A model generated the notes under the pieces. The model did no database searches, was not told the DNA's origin, and saw only the letters and a list, made by a program, of their open reading frames with translations. 64,000 bases of DNA, taken from positions 6,178 to 70,177 of the forward strand of contig JAKDJD010000012.1 in the NCBI GenBank assembly GCA_030454085.1, in the 5' to 3' direction. Positions 1 to 9,913 of the stretch are shown here, piece after piece (the first letter of the stretch is position 1; every line of letters begins with the position of its first letter). A program made the translations under genes and the position numbers. Origin of the DNA: Kocuria sp. (GTDB lineage Bacteria > Actinomycetota > Actinomycetes > Actinomycetales > Micrococcaceae).

Positions 1-838
1 GACGGTCGAGGGCTGCCTGGAAGAAGCAGCCCGCTTGGTTCTGCGTCATGATGTGAGATTCACGGTCGCCGGACGCACCGATGCGGGTGTGCACGCAGAT
101 CATCAGGTCGTGCATTTTGACGCGCCCGACTCCGCGTGGGAGGGGCTGGCCGCGAGACGCGGTAAGAGTGGCGACGGGCAGTCCGATACCCCTGAGCAAG
201 CCTTGGTGCGCAAGATGAACGGAGCCCTGGCCCGGGTTCTGTCGGCGGTCGCGCCTCCGCTGCGCCCGGGAGCGCGAGGAGCGGCCTTGGGCGCCGTCGT
301 CGTTCGTGTGGCCAGAGCCGTGCCGTCGGATTTCGATGCCCGTTTTTCGGCACTGTCGCGGTCCTACACATATCGGATCGCAGACGGCCTGGCGAGACAG
401 GGCCCCCTGAACAGGACAACGGCGTATTGGTGTCGTGAGCCGCTGGACGTCGATGTGCTGAATGCGGCAGGGGAGCGGCTGCTCGGTCTCCACGATTTTC
501 TCTCCTTCTGCAAGCCCCGTCCTGGAGCCACGACGATCCGGGACCTGCATTCGGTACGGTTCGAGCGCAATGACCAGGGGTTGATCGAAGCGAGAATCAG
601 CGCCGACGCCTTCTGCCACAACATGGTCCGGTCGATCGTGGGGTCTTGCGTCCTCGTGGCACAGGGTGTCCGCGGCTTCGAGTGGCTCGATTCCAGGATC
701 GAGACGCCCGCCCGGGATTCCAGCGTCCGTTTGGCGCCCCCGGAGGGCCTGGTTCTCGAATCCATCAGCTATCCGGCCGACCCGAATGAGTGGGGTCCGC
801 GGGCGCGAAGGACTCGTTCCCGGCGCCCGGAGCGTTGA
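1..838 (+). CDS. truA: tRNA pseudouridine synthase A, 5' end missing
   Basis: TruA converts uridines 38-40 in the anticodon stem of tRNAs to pseudouridine. The reading frame is open from base 2 to the left edge, so the gene starts outside the window. The first visible residues, TVEGCLEEA, match the usual N-terminal region, so only a short piece is absent. The catalytic aspartate lies in RTDAGVHA (near bases 74-97). Later family motifs include SRSYTYRI, HDFLSFC and HNMVRSIVG. A loop near residues 35-80 is longer and richer in Gly, Ala and Arg than in many homologues. It lies just upstream of rplM-rpsI, a common actinobacterial order. The possible start at base 35 (TTG) would cut into the conserved region and is rejected. 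Confidence 0.95.
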   Translation, partial: TVEGCLEEAARLVLRHDVRFTVAGRTDAGVHADHQVVHFDAPDSAWEGLAARRGKSGDGQSDTPEQALVRKMNGALARVLSAVAPPLRPGARGAALGAVVVRVARAVPSDFDARFSALSRSYTYRIADGLARQGPLNRTTAYWCREPLDVDVLNAAGERLLGLHDFLSFCKPRPGATTIRDLHSVRFERNDQGLIEARISADAFCHNMVRSIVGSCVLVAQGVRGFEWLDSRIETPARDSSVRLAPPEGLVLESISYPADPNEWGPRARRTRSRRPER

Positions 839-931
839 GCAAACACTATGATGCGCGGTTTCCGAACGACTGATGTGGGCGAAATCGCGGTGGTGTGACT
901 CGTGGCTGTGGATTAAGCGCAGATACTCCGG

Positions 932-1141
932 TATAGTTACTAGCTGTTGTGCGTGTCCCACCTCGGTTCATGCGTTGTGTCTTATCCGCCCAGTTGCAGG
1001 GCAGAGGGATGAGTTCAACGGCGAGACTTCGGGACGGAACGGATGTTGTCTGGCCCTCACCCAGACCCCTTCGAGCGCACCTGATCTGGCGTGACACCCA
1101 ACTAGCGCCACTGAATAATTCCGACACGAAGGCAAATTAAC
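932..1141 (+). promoter_or_regulatory. Putative rplM promoter and long 5' leader
   Basis: The 303-base gap between truA and rplM (839-1141) holds no convincing gene. TATAGT at 932-937 is a strong -10 match, but no good -35 box stands 17 bases upstream. Transcription from there would give a leader of about 200 nucleotides before the rplM start, long for a gene in this window. Ribosomal protein operons are often autoregulated through such leaders. I see only one weak stem (TGGCG at 1087-1091 with CGCCA at 1106-1110), so leader regulation is an inference. Confidence 0.45.
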
Positions 1142-1585
1142 GTGCGTACGTACACTCCGAAGCCCGGCGACATTGATCGCCAGTGGCATGTCATCGACGC
1201 CACCGACGTTGTCCTGGGTCGCCTTGCCAGCCAGACCGCAACACTGCTGCGCGGCAAGCACAAGCCGACCTTTGCTCCCAACCTGGACACCGGTGACTTC
1301 GTCATCATCATCAACGCCGAGAAGGTTGCCCTGACGGGCGCCAAGCTCGAGAAGAAGCGCGCCTACCGCCACACCGGTTACCCGGGTGGCCTGCGTTCCG
1401 TCTCCTACACCGAGTTGCTGGAGAAGAACCCGGTCAAGGCCGTCGAGAAGGCCGTCAAGGGCATGCTTCCCAAGAACAAGCTCGCGGCCGAGCAAATCAA
1501 GAAGCTCAAGGTCTATGCCGGTGCCGAGCACCCGCATGCTGCTCAGCAGCCCAAGACCTACGAGTTCGAGCAGATCGCCCAGTAG
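1142..1585 (+). CDS. rplM: 50S ribosomal protein L13
   Basis: L13 is an early-assembling protein of the large ribosomal subunit. The 147-residue product starts with RTYTPKPGD and contains [16 protein letters not shown] and the HTGYPGG region typical of bacterial L13, at the usual length. The start is GTG at 1142, with a GAAGG stretch about 10 bases upstream. rpsI follows 33 bases downstream on the same strand, the near-universal L13-S9 pairing, and both probably use the promoter in the long leader upstream. Confidence 0.97.
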   Translation: MRTYTPKPGDIDRQWHVIDATDVVLGRLASQTATLLRGKHKPTFAPNLDTGDFVIIINAEKVALTGAKLEKKRAYRHTGYPGGLRSVSYTELLEKNPVKAVEKAVKGMLPKNKLAAEQIKKLKVYAGAEHPHAAQQPKTYEFEQIAQ

Positions 1586-1618
1586 TCGGGCCTACGAAGA
1601 CAACTACAAGGAGAAATC

Positions 1619-2122
1619 GTGGCTCAGGATACTGAAGACCAGATCAACACCGAGGGCGTGGAGGCGACTAGCTACACCTCTGAGTCCTCCGCACCCGTCG
1701 TCGAGACCGCTCCGACCGAAAGGCCGGCCCTGACTGTTTCGGGCGCTGCCGTCGGTCGTCGCAAGCAGGCCGTCGCCCGCGTTCGCGTGGTCCCCGGATC
1801 GGGACAGTGGACCGTCAACGGCCGCCCGCTGGACGTCTACTTCCCGAACAAGCTGCACCAGCAGGAAGTGAACGACCCGTTCAAGCTCCTCGAGCTCGAG
1901 GGTGCCTACGACGTCATCGCCCGCGTTCACGGTGGTGGCCCCTCCGGCCAGGCCGGCGCGATGCGTCTCGGCGTTGCTCGTGCACTGAACGAGATCGACC
2001 TCGAGAACAACCGTGCGGCCCTGAAGAAGGCCGGCTTCCTGACTCGTGACGCCCGCGTCATCGAGCGCAAGAAGGCTGGTCTCAAGAAGGCCCGCAAGGC
2101 TTCGCAGTTCTCCAAGCGCTAA
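1619..2122 (+). CDS. rpsI: 30S ribosomal protein S9
   Basis: S9 is a small-subunit protein whose C-terminal tail reaches the P-site tRNA. The 167-residue product ends in [11 protein letters not shown], the conserved basic tail ending in KR. The core has [15 protein letters not shown] and [19 protein letters not shown]. The first 40 or so residues are an acidic, Ser/Thr-rich extension seen in actinobacterial S9. The GTG start at 1619 follows AAGGAG with good spacing. It is co-transcribed with rplM and followed by a clear terminator. Confidence 0.97.
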   Translation: MAQDTEDQINTEGVEATSYTSESSAPVVETAPTERPALTVSGAAVGRRKQAVARVRVVPGSGQWTVNGRPLDVYFPNKLHQQEVNDPFKLLELEGAYDVIARVHGGGPSGQAGAMRLGVARALNEIDLENNRAALKKAGFLTRDARVIERKKAGLKKARKASQFSKR

Positions 2123-2143
2123 AGCTTCCGGAGCACTCCTCAA

Positions 2144-2176
2144 CCCCTCGTCGTCCCTTGGGCGGCGAGGGGTTTT
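2144..2176 (+). terminator. Rho-independent terminator after rpsI
   Basis: CCCCTCGTCG (2144-2153) pairs with CGGCGAGGGG (2163-2172), with one wobble, and is followed by TTTT. It closes the rplM-rpsI transcript 22 bases after the rpsI stop. Confidence 0.85.
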
Positions 2177-2295
2177 GCGTTTTCAGGGGCCTCAGAAGCT
2201 GCCCGCCCCGGTATCGGTTCGGTCTCCGGTGCGAGGTCTGCGCCGGAGAGCGCATAAAATGAGCGTGTCCGCACTGGGGAAAGGAAAGAGGTTCA

Positions 2296-3417
2296 ATGTC
2301 GAACACTCATCGAAACAAGGGGTCCAAGTCTTCCGGCGCAGAGGCAACGCGCCACGCTGCCGAACCTCAGGTTTCCGAAGCGAGCCGACGCGCAGCAGAA
2401 CAAGTCACGGTCCGGGGAACCCGAGACCGGTCCAGCGGTGAGGAAGCCACACCGGCGGTTGCCGAGGCCCTGAAAAAGCAGGAGAGGCGAGTGTCCGTGA
2501 CGGAGGACTACGCCGCCGAGCTGGACGAGATCGCTTCGTTGCAGCACCGGTTGAACAAGGAGCACTCGACCTCAGAAGTATGGAAGATCGGCTATCCGTA
2601 CGAGGAGAAGCTCAAGCGCAAGGAGTATGAGAAGGCCAAGCGTGCCCTGCAGATCGAATTGCTGAAACTCCAGTTGTGGGTCAAAGAGACGGGCCAGAAG
2701 ATTCTTCTCATCTTCGAAGGCCGTGACGCCGCCGGAAAAGGCGGTTCCATCAAGCGGTTTACGGAGCATCTGAACCCGCGTGGATCGCGAGTCGTGGCCC
2801 TGGAAAAGCCGACTGAGATCGAACAGACCCAGTGGTACTTCCAACGATACATCCAGCACCTTCCTTCCGGAGGCGAAATCGTGTTGATGGACCGGTCCTG
2901 GTACAACCGGGCCGGTGTTGAACGCGTCATGGGGTACTGCACCCCTCAGCAGTACTACGAGTTCATGAGGCAGGCCCCCGAGCTGGAGCGGATGCTGGTC
3001 AATTCGGGAATCAAGCTCATCAAATTCTGGTTCTCGGTCACCCGCGCCGAACAGGTGGCCCGCTTCGAGGCTCGTCGCACCGATCCCGTGCGTCAGTGGA
3101 AGCTTTCCCCGACCGACTTGGCGTCGCTGGACAAGTGGGATGACTACACCGAGGCCAAGGAAGCCATGTTCTTCTACACGAACACCGGCGATGCCCCGTG
3201 GACGATCGTGAAATCCAATGACAAGAAGAGAGCCCGGCTCGAGGCGATGAGGTACGTGCTGTCCCAATTCGAGTACCCGAACAAGGATCACGAGGTGGTT
3301 GGGTCTCCCGACCCACTGATCGTGGGCCCGGCCTCGGACGTCTTCGAATCCGAGGAAGGCAATAACCGGGATGGGTTTCCGGTGGTCAAATCTGAGGATA
3401 GCGGCTCACATGCGTAG
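2296..3417 (+). CDS. ppk2: Polyphosphate kinase 2 (PPK2 family)
   Basis: PPK2 enzymes transfer phosphate between polyphosphate and nucleoside diphosphates, usually favouring NTP formation from polyP. The 373-residue protein has a Walker A-like [11 protein letters not shown] (about residues 141-151) and a Walker B/lid motif [17 protein letters not shown] (about 197-213). Family motifs [28 protein letters not shown] and DAPWTIV are also present. The first 70 residues are hydrophilic, low-complexity and probably disordered. The ATG start follows AGGAAAGAGG, and TAAAAT at 2255-2260 could be its -10 box. Its TAG stop codon is also the first three bases of the likely glmM -10 box. Substrate preference (ADP, GDP or AMP) cannot be read from sequence alone. 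Confidence 0.93.
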   Translation: MSNTHRNKGSKSSGAEATRHAAEPQVSEASRRAAEQVTVRGTRDRSSGEEATPAVAEALKKQERRVSVTEDYAAELDEIASLQHRLNKEHSTSEVWKIGYPYEEKLKRKEYEKAKRALQIELLKLQLWVKETGQKILLIFEGRDAAGKGGSIKRFTEHLNPRGSRVVALEKPTEIEQTQWYFQRYIQHLPSGGEIVLMDRSWYNRAGVERVMGYCTPQQYYEFMRQAPELERMLVNSGIKLIKFWFSVTRAEQVARFEARRTDPVRQWKLSPTDLASLDKWDDYTEAKEAMFFYTNTGDAPWTIVKSNDKKRARLEAMRYVLSQFEYPNKDHEVVGSPDPLIVGPASDVFESEEGNNRDGFPVVKSEDSGSHA

Positions 3418-3420
3418 AAT
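3415..3420 (+). promoter_or_regulatory. Probable -10 box of a leaderless glmM transcript
   Basis: TAGAAT ends 8 bases before the glmM ATG and overlaps the ppk2 stop codon. No Shine-Dalgarno sequence is present in the 8-base gap. No good -35 box is seen, so the call rests on the -10 match and its spacing. Confidence 0.55.
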
Positions 3421-3428
3421 GTCTTGCG

Positions 3429-4799
3429 ATGTCTAGATTATTTGGAACCGACGGTGTGCGTGCGCGCGCCAACAGCGAGCAGATGAGCGCACGCTCTTCG
3501 CTGGAGTTGGCCCAGGCCGCCGCCGTCGTACTCGGATTCGACCAGGTTCCCGGTGGGGAACGACCCAAGGCGGTCATCGCCCATGATTCCCGCGTCAGCG
3601 GTGAGTTCATCGGGGCGGCCATCATGGCGGGTCTAGCGTCCTCGGGGGTCGATGTCTACGACGCCGGGATGCTTCCGACGCCCGCTGCGGCCTACCTGGT
3701 GGCGGATCTGGAGGCCGATTTCGGCGTCATGATCTCCGCCTCGCACAACCCCTTTTACGACAATGGGATCAAGTTCCTGGCGCGGGGTGGGAAGAAGCTT
3801 CCTGACGCCGTGGAGGACAGGATCGAGGCCCTCTTCAGGTCGCAGGACTTCCGGTTCCCGGACGGTGGCCAGGTCGGCAAGATCTCTCGTTTCTCCGACG
3901 CGGAGGACAGATACGTCACGCACCTGCTGTCGACGTTGCCCGGCCGGCTCTCGCTGGATGGGCTGAACATTGTGGTCGACTGCGCGAACGGTGCTGCCTC
4001 CGGATGCTCTCCGGACGCTTTCCGTATCGCCGGCGCGCGGGTTCATGTCGTGGCCGCCGAACCGAATGGTACGAACATCAACGACGGTGTCGGATCCACT
4101 CACTTGGAAGGCCTCCAGGCCAAGGTCAAGGAGCTGGGCGCGGACCTCGGGATCGCTCACGACGGCGATGCCGACCGTTGCCTGGCCGTTGACGAACGCG
4201 GCGAGATCGTGGACGGGGACACCATCATGTCGGTTCTCGCGCTGGCCCGCAGGGACGCGGGGAAGCTCAAGGACAACACACTGGTGGCGACCGTGATGAC
4301 CAACCTCGGTATGGAGAAGTACCTGGAATCCGAGGGCGTGAAGATGGTGCGCACCAAGGTGGGGGACCGGTACGTCCTGGAGGCCATGAACGAGAACGGA
4401 TACACCCTGGGCGGCGAACAGTCTGGTCACGTCATCATGAGTGACCATGCCACCACGGGCGACGGCATTCTCACTGGGCTCCACCTGGCCGCCGAGGTGA
4501 GTCGCACAGGGCTCTCCCTGTCGACGCTGTCCCACAGATTCGAGCGTGCGCCTCAGACAATGATCAACGTCCCGAACGTCGACAAGGCAGCCACCGGCAC
4601 CTGCGAACCCGTCCAGAACGCCATTAAGGCCGTGGAAGAGGAACTCGGCAAGGACGGTCGCGTTCTTCTGCGCCCGTCCGGTACCGAGCCCCTGGTCCGA
4701 GTCATGGTCGAGGGCCCCGATCAGGAGACCGTGGATCGGCACGCGGCACGATTGGCGGACGTCGTGGCCAAGGAACTGGCGCTGGTGACAGCGCCGTAA
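3429..4799 (+). CDS. glmM: Phosphoglucosamine mutase
   Basis: GlmM interconverts glucosamine-6-phosphate and glucosamine-1-phosphate, the second step toward UDP-GlcNAc and peptidoglycan. The 456-residue protein starts [11 protein letters not shown], typical for GlmM. It has the phosphoserine loop ISASHNP (Ser105), the metal-binding DGDADRC and the C-terminal phosphate-binding [12 protein letters not shown]. All catalytic motifs are intact. It follows ppk2 by 11 bases but probably also has its own leaderless promoter. glmS, the previous pathway step, lies about 5 kb downstream in this window. Confidence 0.97.
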   Translation: MSRLFGTDGVRARANSEQMSARSSLELAQAAAVVLGFDQVPGGERPKAVIAHDSRVSGEFIGAAIMAGLASSGVDVYDAGMLPTPAAAYLVADLEADFGVMISASHNPFYDNGIKFLARGGKKLPDAVEDRIEALFRSQDFRFPDGGQVGKISRFSDAEDRYVTHLLSTLPGRLSLDGLNIVVDCANGAASGCSPDAFRIAGARVHVVAAEPNGTNINDGVGSTHLEGLQAKVKELGADLGIAHDGDADRCLAVDERGEIVDGDTIMSVLALARRDAGKLKDNTLVATVMTNLGMEKYLESEGVKMVRTKVGDRYVLEAMNENGYTLGGEQSGHVIMSDHATTGDGILTGLHLAAEVSRTGLSLSTLSHRFERAPQTMINVPNVDKAATGTCEPVQNAIKAVEEELGKDGRVLLRPSGTEPLVRVMVEGPDQETVDRHAARLADVVAKELALVTAP

Positions 4800-4826
4800 C
4801 GGACTCGCCCTCGGCGTCTACCAAAG

Positions 4827-4866
4827 ACGAAGGCCCGGCACCGATGAATCGGTGCCGGGCCTTCGT
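4827..4866. terminator. Strong bidirectional terminator between glmM and mscL
   Basis: A near-perfect stem of about 18 base pairs (ACGAAGGCCCGGCACCGA with its complement) sits between two convergent genes, with a four- to six-base loop. It can serve both glmM (+) and mscL (-). T-rich tails are weak on both sides. Confidence 0.8.
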
Positions 4867-4929
4867 GGTTCCTGATTGTGAAATGCGCCGCGGCAGCAAA
4901 TATTCTTCGACGGCGGCATCCGGCGGAGT

Positions 4930-5355
4930 CTAGCCCTTGTTGGCCTCAGGGTCGACGTAGGAGGACGCGCCGGTGACGTTCTTGTTGGAGATGAGAGCGT
5001 CGCGAATCTCGGTCAGCAGGGCGACCTCCGGCTCGGTCTCGTCTTCCTCCTCGAGGCCGAGCTTGCGGGCACGACGGGCATTCATGGCGTTGATGGGCAT
5101 GACGATGCAGAAGTAGAGGGCCGCTGCAATGAGCAAGAAGTTGACGACCGCAGTCAGGAAGACCCCGACCTTGATCTGGCCGAAGACCAGGAAATCGTCG
5201 AAATTGGGCGAACCCACGAGCATGGAAATGGCCGGCATAATGACCGACTCGACGAGGGCGTTGATGACGGTGCTGAACGCCCCGCCGATAATGACACCGA
5301 CTGCCAAGTCGATGACATTGCCGCGCATGATGAAATCTTTGAAACCTTTGAGCAT
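4930..5355 (-). CDS. mscL: Large-conductance mechanosensitive channel MscL
   Basis: MscL opens under membrane tension to release solutes during osmotic downshock. From the ATG at 5355 the protein has 141 residues and begins MLKGFKDFIMRGNVIDLAVG, the classic N-terminal helix and start of TM1. TM2 is near LTAVVNFLLIAAALYFCIV. The C-terminal helix is charged (EEEDETEPEVALLTEIRDAL). An upstream TTG at 5373 gives six more residues. ATG is preferred because AGGA lies 8 bases upstream and homologues begin there. It converges on glmM across a shared terminator. Confidence 0.95.
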   Translation of the reverse strand: MLKGFKDFIMRGNVIDLAVGVIIGGAFSTVINALVESVIMPAISMLVGSPNFDDFLVFGQIKVGVFLTAVVNFLLIAAALYFCIVMPINAMNARRARKLGLEEEDETEPEVALLTEIRDALISNKNVTGASSYVDPEANKG

Positions 5356-5471
5356 GCGGACAATCCTAACCAAGACTTGGGTAAATGCGCATCGGGAAAT
5401 GCAGAAATTCGTGTCGGTCCGTCACACACTGCCCCGTCGAGAACCGGCGACAGAGGAAGCCGGCGGACCGA

Positions 5472-6428
5472 TCAGTTTTTTCGCAACAGAACGCGTCGCG
5501 TCGAATGGTCCGCATCCTTCGAAAGGATCAATTTGGCCCGCCCCCGCGTGGGACGCACGTTGTGCAGGAGATTCGGCTCGTTGATTCGACGCCAAATATC
5601 GAGTGCGGTGCTTCGTGCTTCCTCGTCGGAGAGGTTCGCGTACTTGCGGAAGTAGGAGTCAGGATCCGTGAAGGCCGAGCCGCGCAGCTTGAGGAACCGG
5701 TCCACATACCACTGCTCGATATCACTGGTTCGCGCATCAACGTAGATCGAGAAATCGAAGAAGTCACTCAAGGCCAGGGCGGCCTTGTCATCGGGGCGCA
5801 ATTGAGCCGGCGCCAGAACATTGAGCCCTTCGACGATGAGAACGTCAGGTCGGGTGACCACCGTTTCGTCGTTCTGGAGAATGTCATACGTCAGATGGGA
5901 GTACTTGGGGGCCGTGACCACAGGGGCTCCGGATTTGATCTCGGAGACGAAGCGGAGGAGTGCTCGGCGATCGTAGGACTCGGGGAAGCCCTTGCGTTGC
6001 ATGAGTCCCCGGGCCTCGAGCTCGGCATTGGGGTAGAGAAATCCGTCCGTGGTGACGAGCTGAACATTCGGCGTCGTCGGCCAACGACTCATGAGGGCAC
6101 GGAGGAGACGGGCCGTGGTGGACTTGCCAGCGGCCACCGAGCCGGCGACGCCGATCACGAACGGCGTCCGCTGATGGTGCTCGTGCAGGAAGTCATTCGT
6201 TTTCTGGTTCAGCTCCCCGACTGAATTCACATACAGGTTCAACAACCTGGACACGGGAAGGTAGACCTGACGGACTTCCTCGACATCGAGGGTCTCGCCC
6301 AGGCCACGGAGTTTTTCGATCTCTGTCGATGAGAGTGGTACATCGATTTCGTCCGACAGTCGCGACCAGGTCTCCCGGTCCAGCGACACGAACGGAGAAG
6401 TGCGTGATACCGCCGTCGCTTGGCTCAT
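5472..6428 (-). CDS. coaA: Type I pantothenate kinase
   Basis: CoaA phosphorylates pantothenate, the first committed step to coenzyme A, in the cytosol. The 318-residue protein has the P-loop [12 protein letters not shown] (residues 93-104), [10 protein letters not shown] and [14 protein letters not shown], all diagnostic of the bacterial type I enzyme; these are also the regions where CoA feedback binding occurs. The length is normal. Upstream of the ATG the minus strand reads TACACT then seven bases then ATG, with a CGGACA -35-like element 17 bases further up. The mRNA is therefore probably leaderless. Confidence 0.96.
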   Translation of the reverse strand: MSQATAVSRTSPFVSLDRETWSRLSDEIDVPLSSTEIEKLRGLGETLDVEEVRQVYLPVSRLLNLYVNSVGELNQKTNDFLHEHHQRTPFVIGVAGSVAAGKSTTARLLRALMSRWPTTPNVQLVTTDGFLYPNAELEARGLMQRKGFPESYDRRALLRFVSEIKSGAPVVTAPKYSHLTYDILQNDETVVTRPDVLIVEGLNVLAPAQLRPDDKAALALSDFFDFSIYVDARTSDIEQWYVDRFLKLRGSAFTDPDSYFRKYANLSDEEARSTALDIWRRINEPNLLHNVRPTRGRAKLILSKDADHSTRRVLLRKN

Positions 6429-6435
6429 TGAAAAA

Positions 6436-6464
6436 AGTGTACGGCGATTCGCGCGCCATGTCCG
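6436..6464 (-). promoter_or_regulatory. Probable coaA promoter (leaderless)
   Basis: On the minus strand CGGACA (6459-6464), a 17-base spacer and TACACT (6436-6441) precede the coaA ATG by 7 bases. Spacing fits a sigma-70-type promoter that starts transcription at the start codon. Confidence 0.6.
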
Positions 6465-6670
6465 AATTCATTGCGAGGACGGATTCGGTCCACAGGGGTA
6501 CTTCGCCAGGTGCGCAAGCGGTTATGCTACTGCCAAGCCGGAAATCGTATGGTCCATTCGAAAGCCGGTGAGCCCGCAGCCGCTGTCTCGGCTTCGGAGC
6601 GCGGTTTCCCTGCGGAACCGGTGGCGCTTCGGAACCCCAGGCCGGACGCCCCGTCGAATCTGGAGTCATC

Positions 6671-8662
6671 GTGTCAACCGCATCCACTGAAGCCACAGAA
6701 AAGAAGAAGGTCGGGGCGCGCGTCCGCGTGCAAAAATTCGGAACCTTCCTCTCCTCCATGATCATGCCGAATATCGGTGCCTTCATCGCGTGGGGCCTGC
6801 TGACGGCGTTGTTCCTCTGGTCGGACGATCCGGGCGGAGGGCAGGGTCCCTTCGCCAACGAGCACATCAACGCCGTCCTGAACCCGATGGTCACGTACCT
6901 GTTGCCGATTCTGATCGCGTACACCGGCGGTAAGTTGATCCACGATGTCCGGGGCGGCGTCGTTGGCGCCGTGGCCACCATGGGCGTCATCATCGCGACC
7001 TCGAGCCCGGTCTTCATCGGCGACAACCCCGGGTCGCCGATGTTCCTCGGGGCCATGATCATGGGGCCGCTCTCCGCGTGGGTCGTCAAGAAGTTCGACC
7101 AGATCATGGAAGGGCGCATCAAACCCGGGTTCGAGATGTTGGTCAACAACTTCTCCTCGGGAATCATCGGTGCGGCACTGGCCATTGCCTCGATGTTCTG
7201 GCTCGCTCCGATCATGCACCTTCTGATGAATGCCGCCGGTGTGGCCGTCCAGTGGCTCATCGACCTTCGTCTCCTGCCTCTGGCATCGATCCTGATCGAG
7301 CCCGCCAAGGTGCTGTTCCTCAACAACGCGATCAACCACGGGATCCTGACCCCGCTGGGCACGGACCAGGCTCTTCAACAGGGCAAATCGATCCTGTTTC
7401 TTCTGGAATCGAACCCGGGACCCGGCTTGGGAATTCTCTTGGCCTACATCATTTTCGGTCGTGGCAGCGCACGGGCATCGGCACCGGCCGCCGCGCTGAT
7501 CCACGCCCTGGGCGGCATCCACGAGATCTACTTCCCGTACGTTCTGATGAAGCCGCAGCTCCTCCTCGCCACCATCTTCGGAGGAATGTCCGGGGTCTTT
7601 GTGGAACTGCTGTTCGACGCGGGGCTGCGCTCGCCGGCCGCACCGGGGTCGTTGATCTTCCTGTATGTGAATGCGCCCCCGAACGCGATGCTCGGGGTTA
7701 CCTTCGGATGGATCACTGCCACAATCGTCTCCCTGGTGATCGCCTCCGTGATTCTCAGGGCGTCGAAGCAGGGCGAGGATGACCTGGCCCAAGCGACGGC
7801 CGATATGGAACGGATGAAGGGCAAGAAGTCCTCCGTCGCCGGAGCCCTCGGGGGCGACCAGGCCAAGAACTCGAGGATCCAGTCGATTGTCTTCGCGTGC
7901 GACGCCGGTATGGGGTCCTCCGCGATGGGCGCTTCCGTTCTGCGCAACAAAATCAAGGACGCGGGGTATGGCGGCGACGTCACTGTGGTCAACAAGGCCA
8001 TCAACTCGCTGACGGACGACTATGATCTGTTGGTCAGTCACGAGGACTTGGCCGACCGCGCCGCGGCGCCGACTCCCTCGGCAACGCACGTGGCCGTCGA
8101 CAACTTCATGAGCTCGCCGCGTTACGACGAAATCGTCGACCTGATCAGCCAGCAGCGAGAAGGCGACAGCGGCCAGACGACGGCGGCATCCTCCGAAACC
8201 TCCGCAGGATCCGCTCAGGGAAGCGAGGACCAGGAGATACTTTCCACGTCCTCGATCATCCTGGGTGGCACCGCGGACGGCAGGGACGATGCCATCGACG
8301 AGGCGGGCAAACTCCTGGTGACCACCGGGAAGGTCGATGCCTCCTATATCGACTCGATGCACGAACGCGAAGGATCCGTCTCGACGTTCATGGGCAATGG
8401 TCTCGCCATTCCTCACGGAACCAACGACGCAAAGTCGGCCATTCATTCTTCGGCAATGTCCTTCGTGCGTTATGACGAAGGAATCGACTGGAACGGCAAG
8501 ACCGCTCGCTTCGTCATCGGCATTGCCGGGGCAGGGGGAGAGCACCTGTCCCTGCTCCAGAAAGTTGCCAAAATCTTCTCGAACAAGGAATCCGTGGCCC
8601 AGCTCGAGGCCGCCAGCACTCCGGAGGAGATCCTCGAGATCTTCGGAAAGGTCAACGCATGA
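6671..8662 (+). CDS. mtlA: PTS mannitol transporter, EIICBA
   Basis: This membrane permease imports mannitol and phosphorylates it to mannitol-1-phosphate using the PTS. The 663-residue protein carries all three domains in the E. coli order. EIIC covers about residues 20-370 with GGIHEIYFPY (281-290). EIIB carries active cysteine 410 in FACDAGMGSSAMG. EIIA carries active histidine 582 in LAIPHGTND. An acidic, Ser/Ala-rich linker (about 490-515) joins B and A. The GTG start at 6671 follows GGAG. The 242 bases upstream hold TATGCT (6522-6527) as a possible -10 box but no regulator gene. Its stop overlaps the mtlD start by four bases. Confidence 0.95.
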   Translation: MSTASTEATEKKKVGARVRVQKFGTFLSSMIMPNIGAFIAWGLLTALFLWSDDPGGGQGPFANEHINAVLNPMVTYLLPILIAYTGGKLIHDVRGGVVGAVATMGVIIATSSPVFIGDNPGSPMFLGAMIMGPLSAWVVKKFDQIMEGRIKPGFEMLVNNFSSGIIGAALAIASMFWLAPIMHLLMNAAGVAVQWLIDLRLLPLASILIEPAKVLFLNNAINHGILTPLGTDQALQQGKSILFLLESNPGPGLGILLAYIIFGRGSARASAPAAALIHALGGIHEIYFPYVLMKPQLLLATIFGGMSGVFVELLFDAGLRSPAAPGSLIFLYVNAPPNAMLGVTFGWITATIVSLVIASVILRASKQGEDDLAQATADMERMKGKKSSVAGALGGDQAKNSRIQSIVFACDAGMGSSAMGASVLRNKIKDAGYGGDVTVVNKAINSLTDDYDLLVSHEDLADRAAAPTPSATHVAVDNFMSSPRYDEIVDLISQQREGDSGQTTAASSETSAGSAQGSEDQEILSTSSIILGGTADGRDDAIDEAGKLLVTTGKVDASYIDSMHEREGSVSTFMGNGLAIPHGTNDAKSAIHSSAMSFVRYDEGIDWNGKTARFVIGIAGAGGEHLSLLQKVAKIFSNKESVAQLEAASTPEEILEIFGKVNA

Positions 8663-9801
8663 AAGCACTGCATTTCGGGGCCGGGAACATCGGCCGTGGT
8701 TTCGTTGGCGTACTGCTCCACGAGGCCGGCTACGACCTCGTGTTCGCCGACGTGGCACAACCCCTGATCGACTCACTCAACACCGAGGAGTCGTACACGG
8801 TGCACGAGGTGGGCACCCAAGCCCGCGATATTCGTGTCACAGGGTTTTCCGGGGTCAACTCGGCCACGGAGCCCGAGGCGCTCACGGAACACATCCGAAC
8901 CGCGGACATCGTGACCACGGCCGTAGGGCCCACGGTGCTTCAGCTCATCGCGCCCGCGATCGCCGAAGGTCTCCGGGCGCGAGCCGCCTCCGGCGCAGGC
9001 AAAGTTGCCGTCATGGCCTGTGAGAACGCCATCAACGCGACCGATGGTCTGGCCGACGCGGTACGGGCCGTGTATCCGGAAGCCGATGAGGCAGCACTCT
9101 TTGCGAACACCGCGGTGGACCGCATCGTGCCGAACCAGGCACCTGGGCAGGGTCTCGACGTGACCGTGGAGACATACCACGAGTGGGCCGTCACCTCAGC
9201 TCCGTTCGGCGCGGCAACACCGGACATCCCTGGAGTCACGTGGGTCGACGACCTGGCCCCGTACATCACGCGCAAGCTGTTCACGGTCAATACCGGACAC
9301 GCTGCGACGGCCTACTTCGGATTCGGAGCGGGAATATCCAAGATCTCCGATGCACTCGAGAATCCGGGTGTGCGCGCAAAGGTTGAGTCGGTTCTGGCCG
9401 AAACGAAACAGTTGCTGGTCGAGAAATTCGGGTTCGCACCCGAGGTACAGCAACAGTACGTGGAGAAGATCCTGACGAGGTTTACCAACCCGCACCTTCC
9501 GGACACCGTAGATCGGGTGGGGCGCGCACCCTTGCGCAAGATCTCGCGCCAAGAGCGCTTCGTCGGGCCCGCCGCAGAACTCGCCGAGAACGGGCATCCG
9601 GCTGAAGCGCTTGTCGCCGCGATCCGTGCGGCCCTGGAGTTCGACGTGCCCGAGGACGCCGAGTCGGCCGAGATGCGCAGGCGTTTGGCCGAGGCGCGAG
9701 GTGACCGTGCCGCGACCGATTCATTGGTGACGGAATGGACGGGAATTGATGCAGCTCACCCGCTGTACGAACCTCTGACTGAGGCGTTCGCCCGAGCCTG
9801 A
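8659..9801 (+). CDS. mtlD: Mannitol-1-phosphate 5-dehydrogenase
   Basis: MtlD oxidises mannitol-1-phosphate to fructose-6-phosphate with NAD+, feeding imported mannitol into glycolysis. The 380-residue product begins with the Rossmann motif HFGAGNIGRGFVG, and carries the family motif KLFTVNTGHA followed by YFGFGAG. Length is normal for the polyol dehydrogenase family. The ATGA overlap with mtlA indicates translational coupling, so uptake and the first catabolic step are made together. No mtlR or other regulator lies beside the pair. Confidence 0.95.
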   Translation: MKALHFGAGNIGRGFVGVLLHEAGYDLVFADVAQPLIDSLNTEESYTVHEVGTQARDIRVTGFSGVNSATEPEALTEHIRTADIVTTAVGPTVLQLIAPAIAEGLRARAASGAGKVAVMACENAINATDGLADAVRAVYPEADEAALFANTAVDRIVPNQAPGQGLDVTVETYHEWAVTSAPFGAATPDIPGVTWVDDLAPYITRKLFTVNTGHAATAYFGFGAGISKISDALENPGVRAKVESVLAETKQLLVEKFGFAPEVQQQYVEKILTRFTNPHLPDTVDRVGRAPLRKISRQERFVGPAAELAENGHPAEALVAAIRAALEFDVPEDAESAEMRRRLAEARGDRAATDSLVTEWTGIDAAHPLYEPLTEAFARA

Positions 9802-9913
9802 ATCGTCCCAGGGCCAGTCTGACGCCGTCTCGTTCCCGCCAGGGAGCGGGGCCGCGTTCCGTGTCACTCCCGAGCGGACGGCATGAGACTCTGGCGTGGG
9901 ATAACATGAGCAC

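Noticed and set aside
6674..8776. 700-residue minus-strand open frame across mtlA
   Set aside because: Shadow of mtlA in high-GC DNA. The plus strand has all three PTS domains with active residues.
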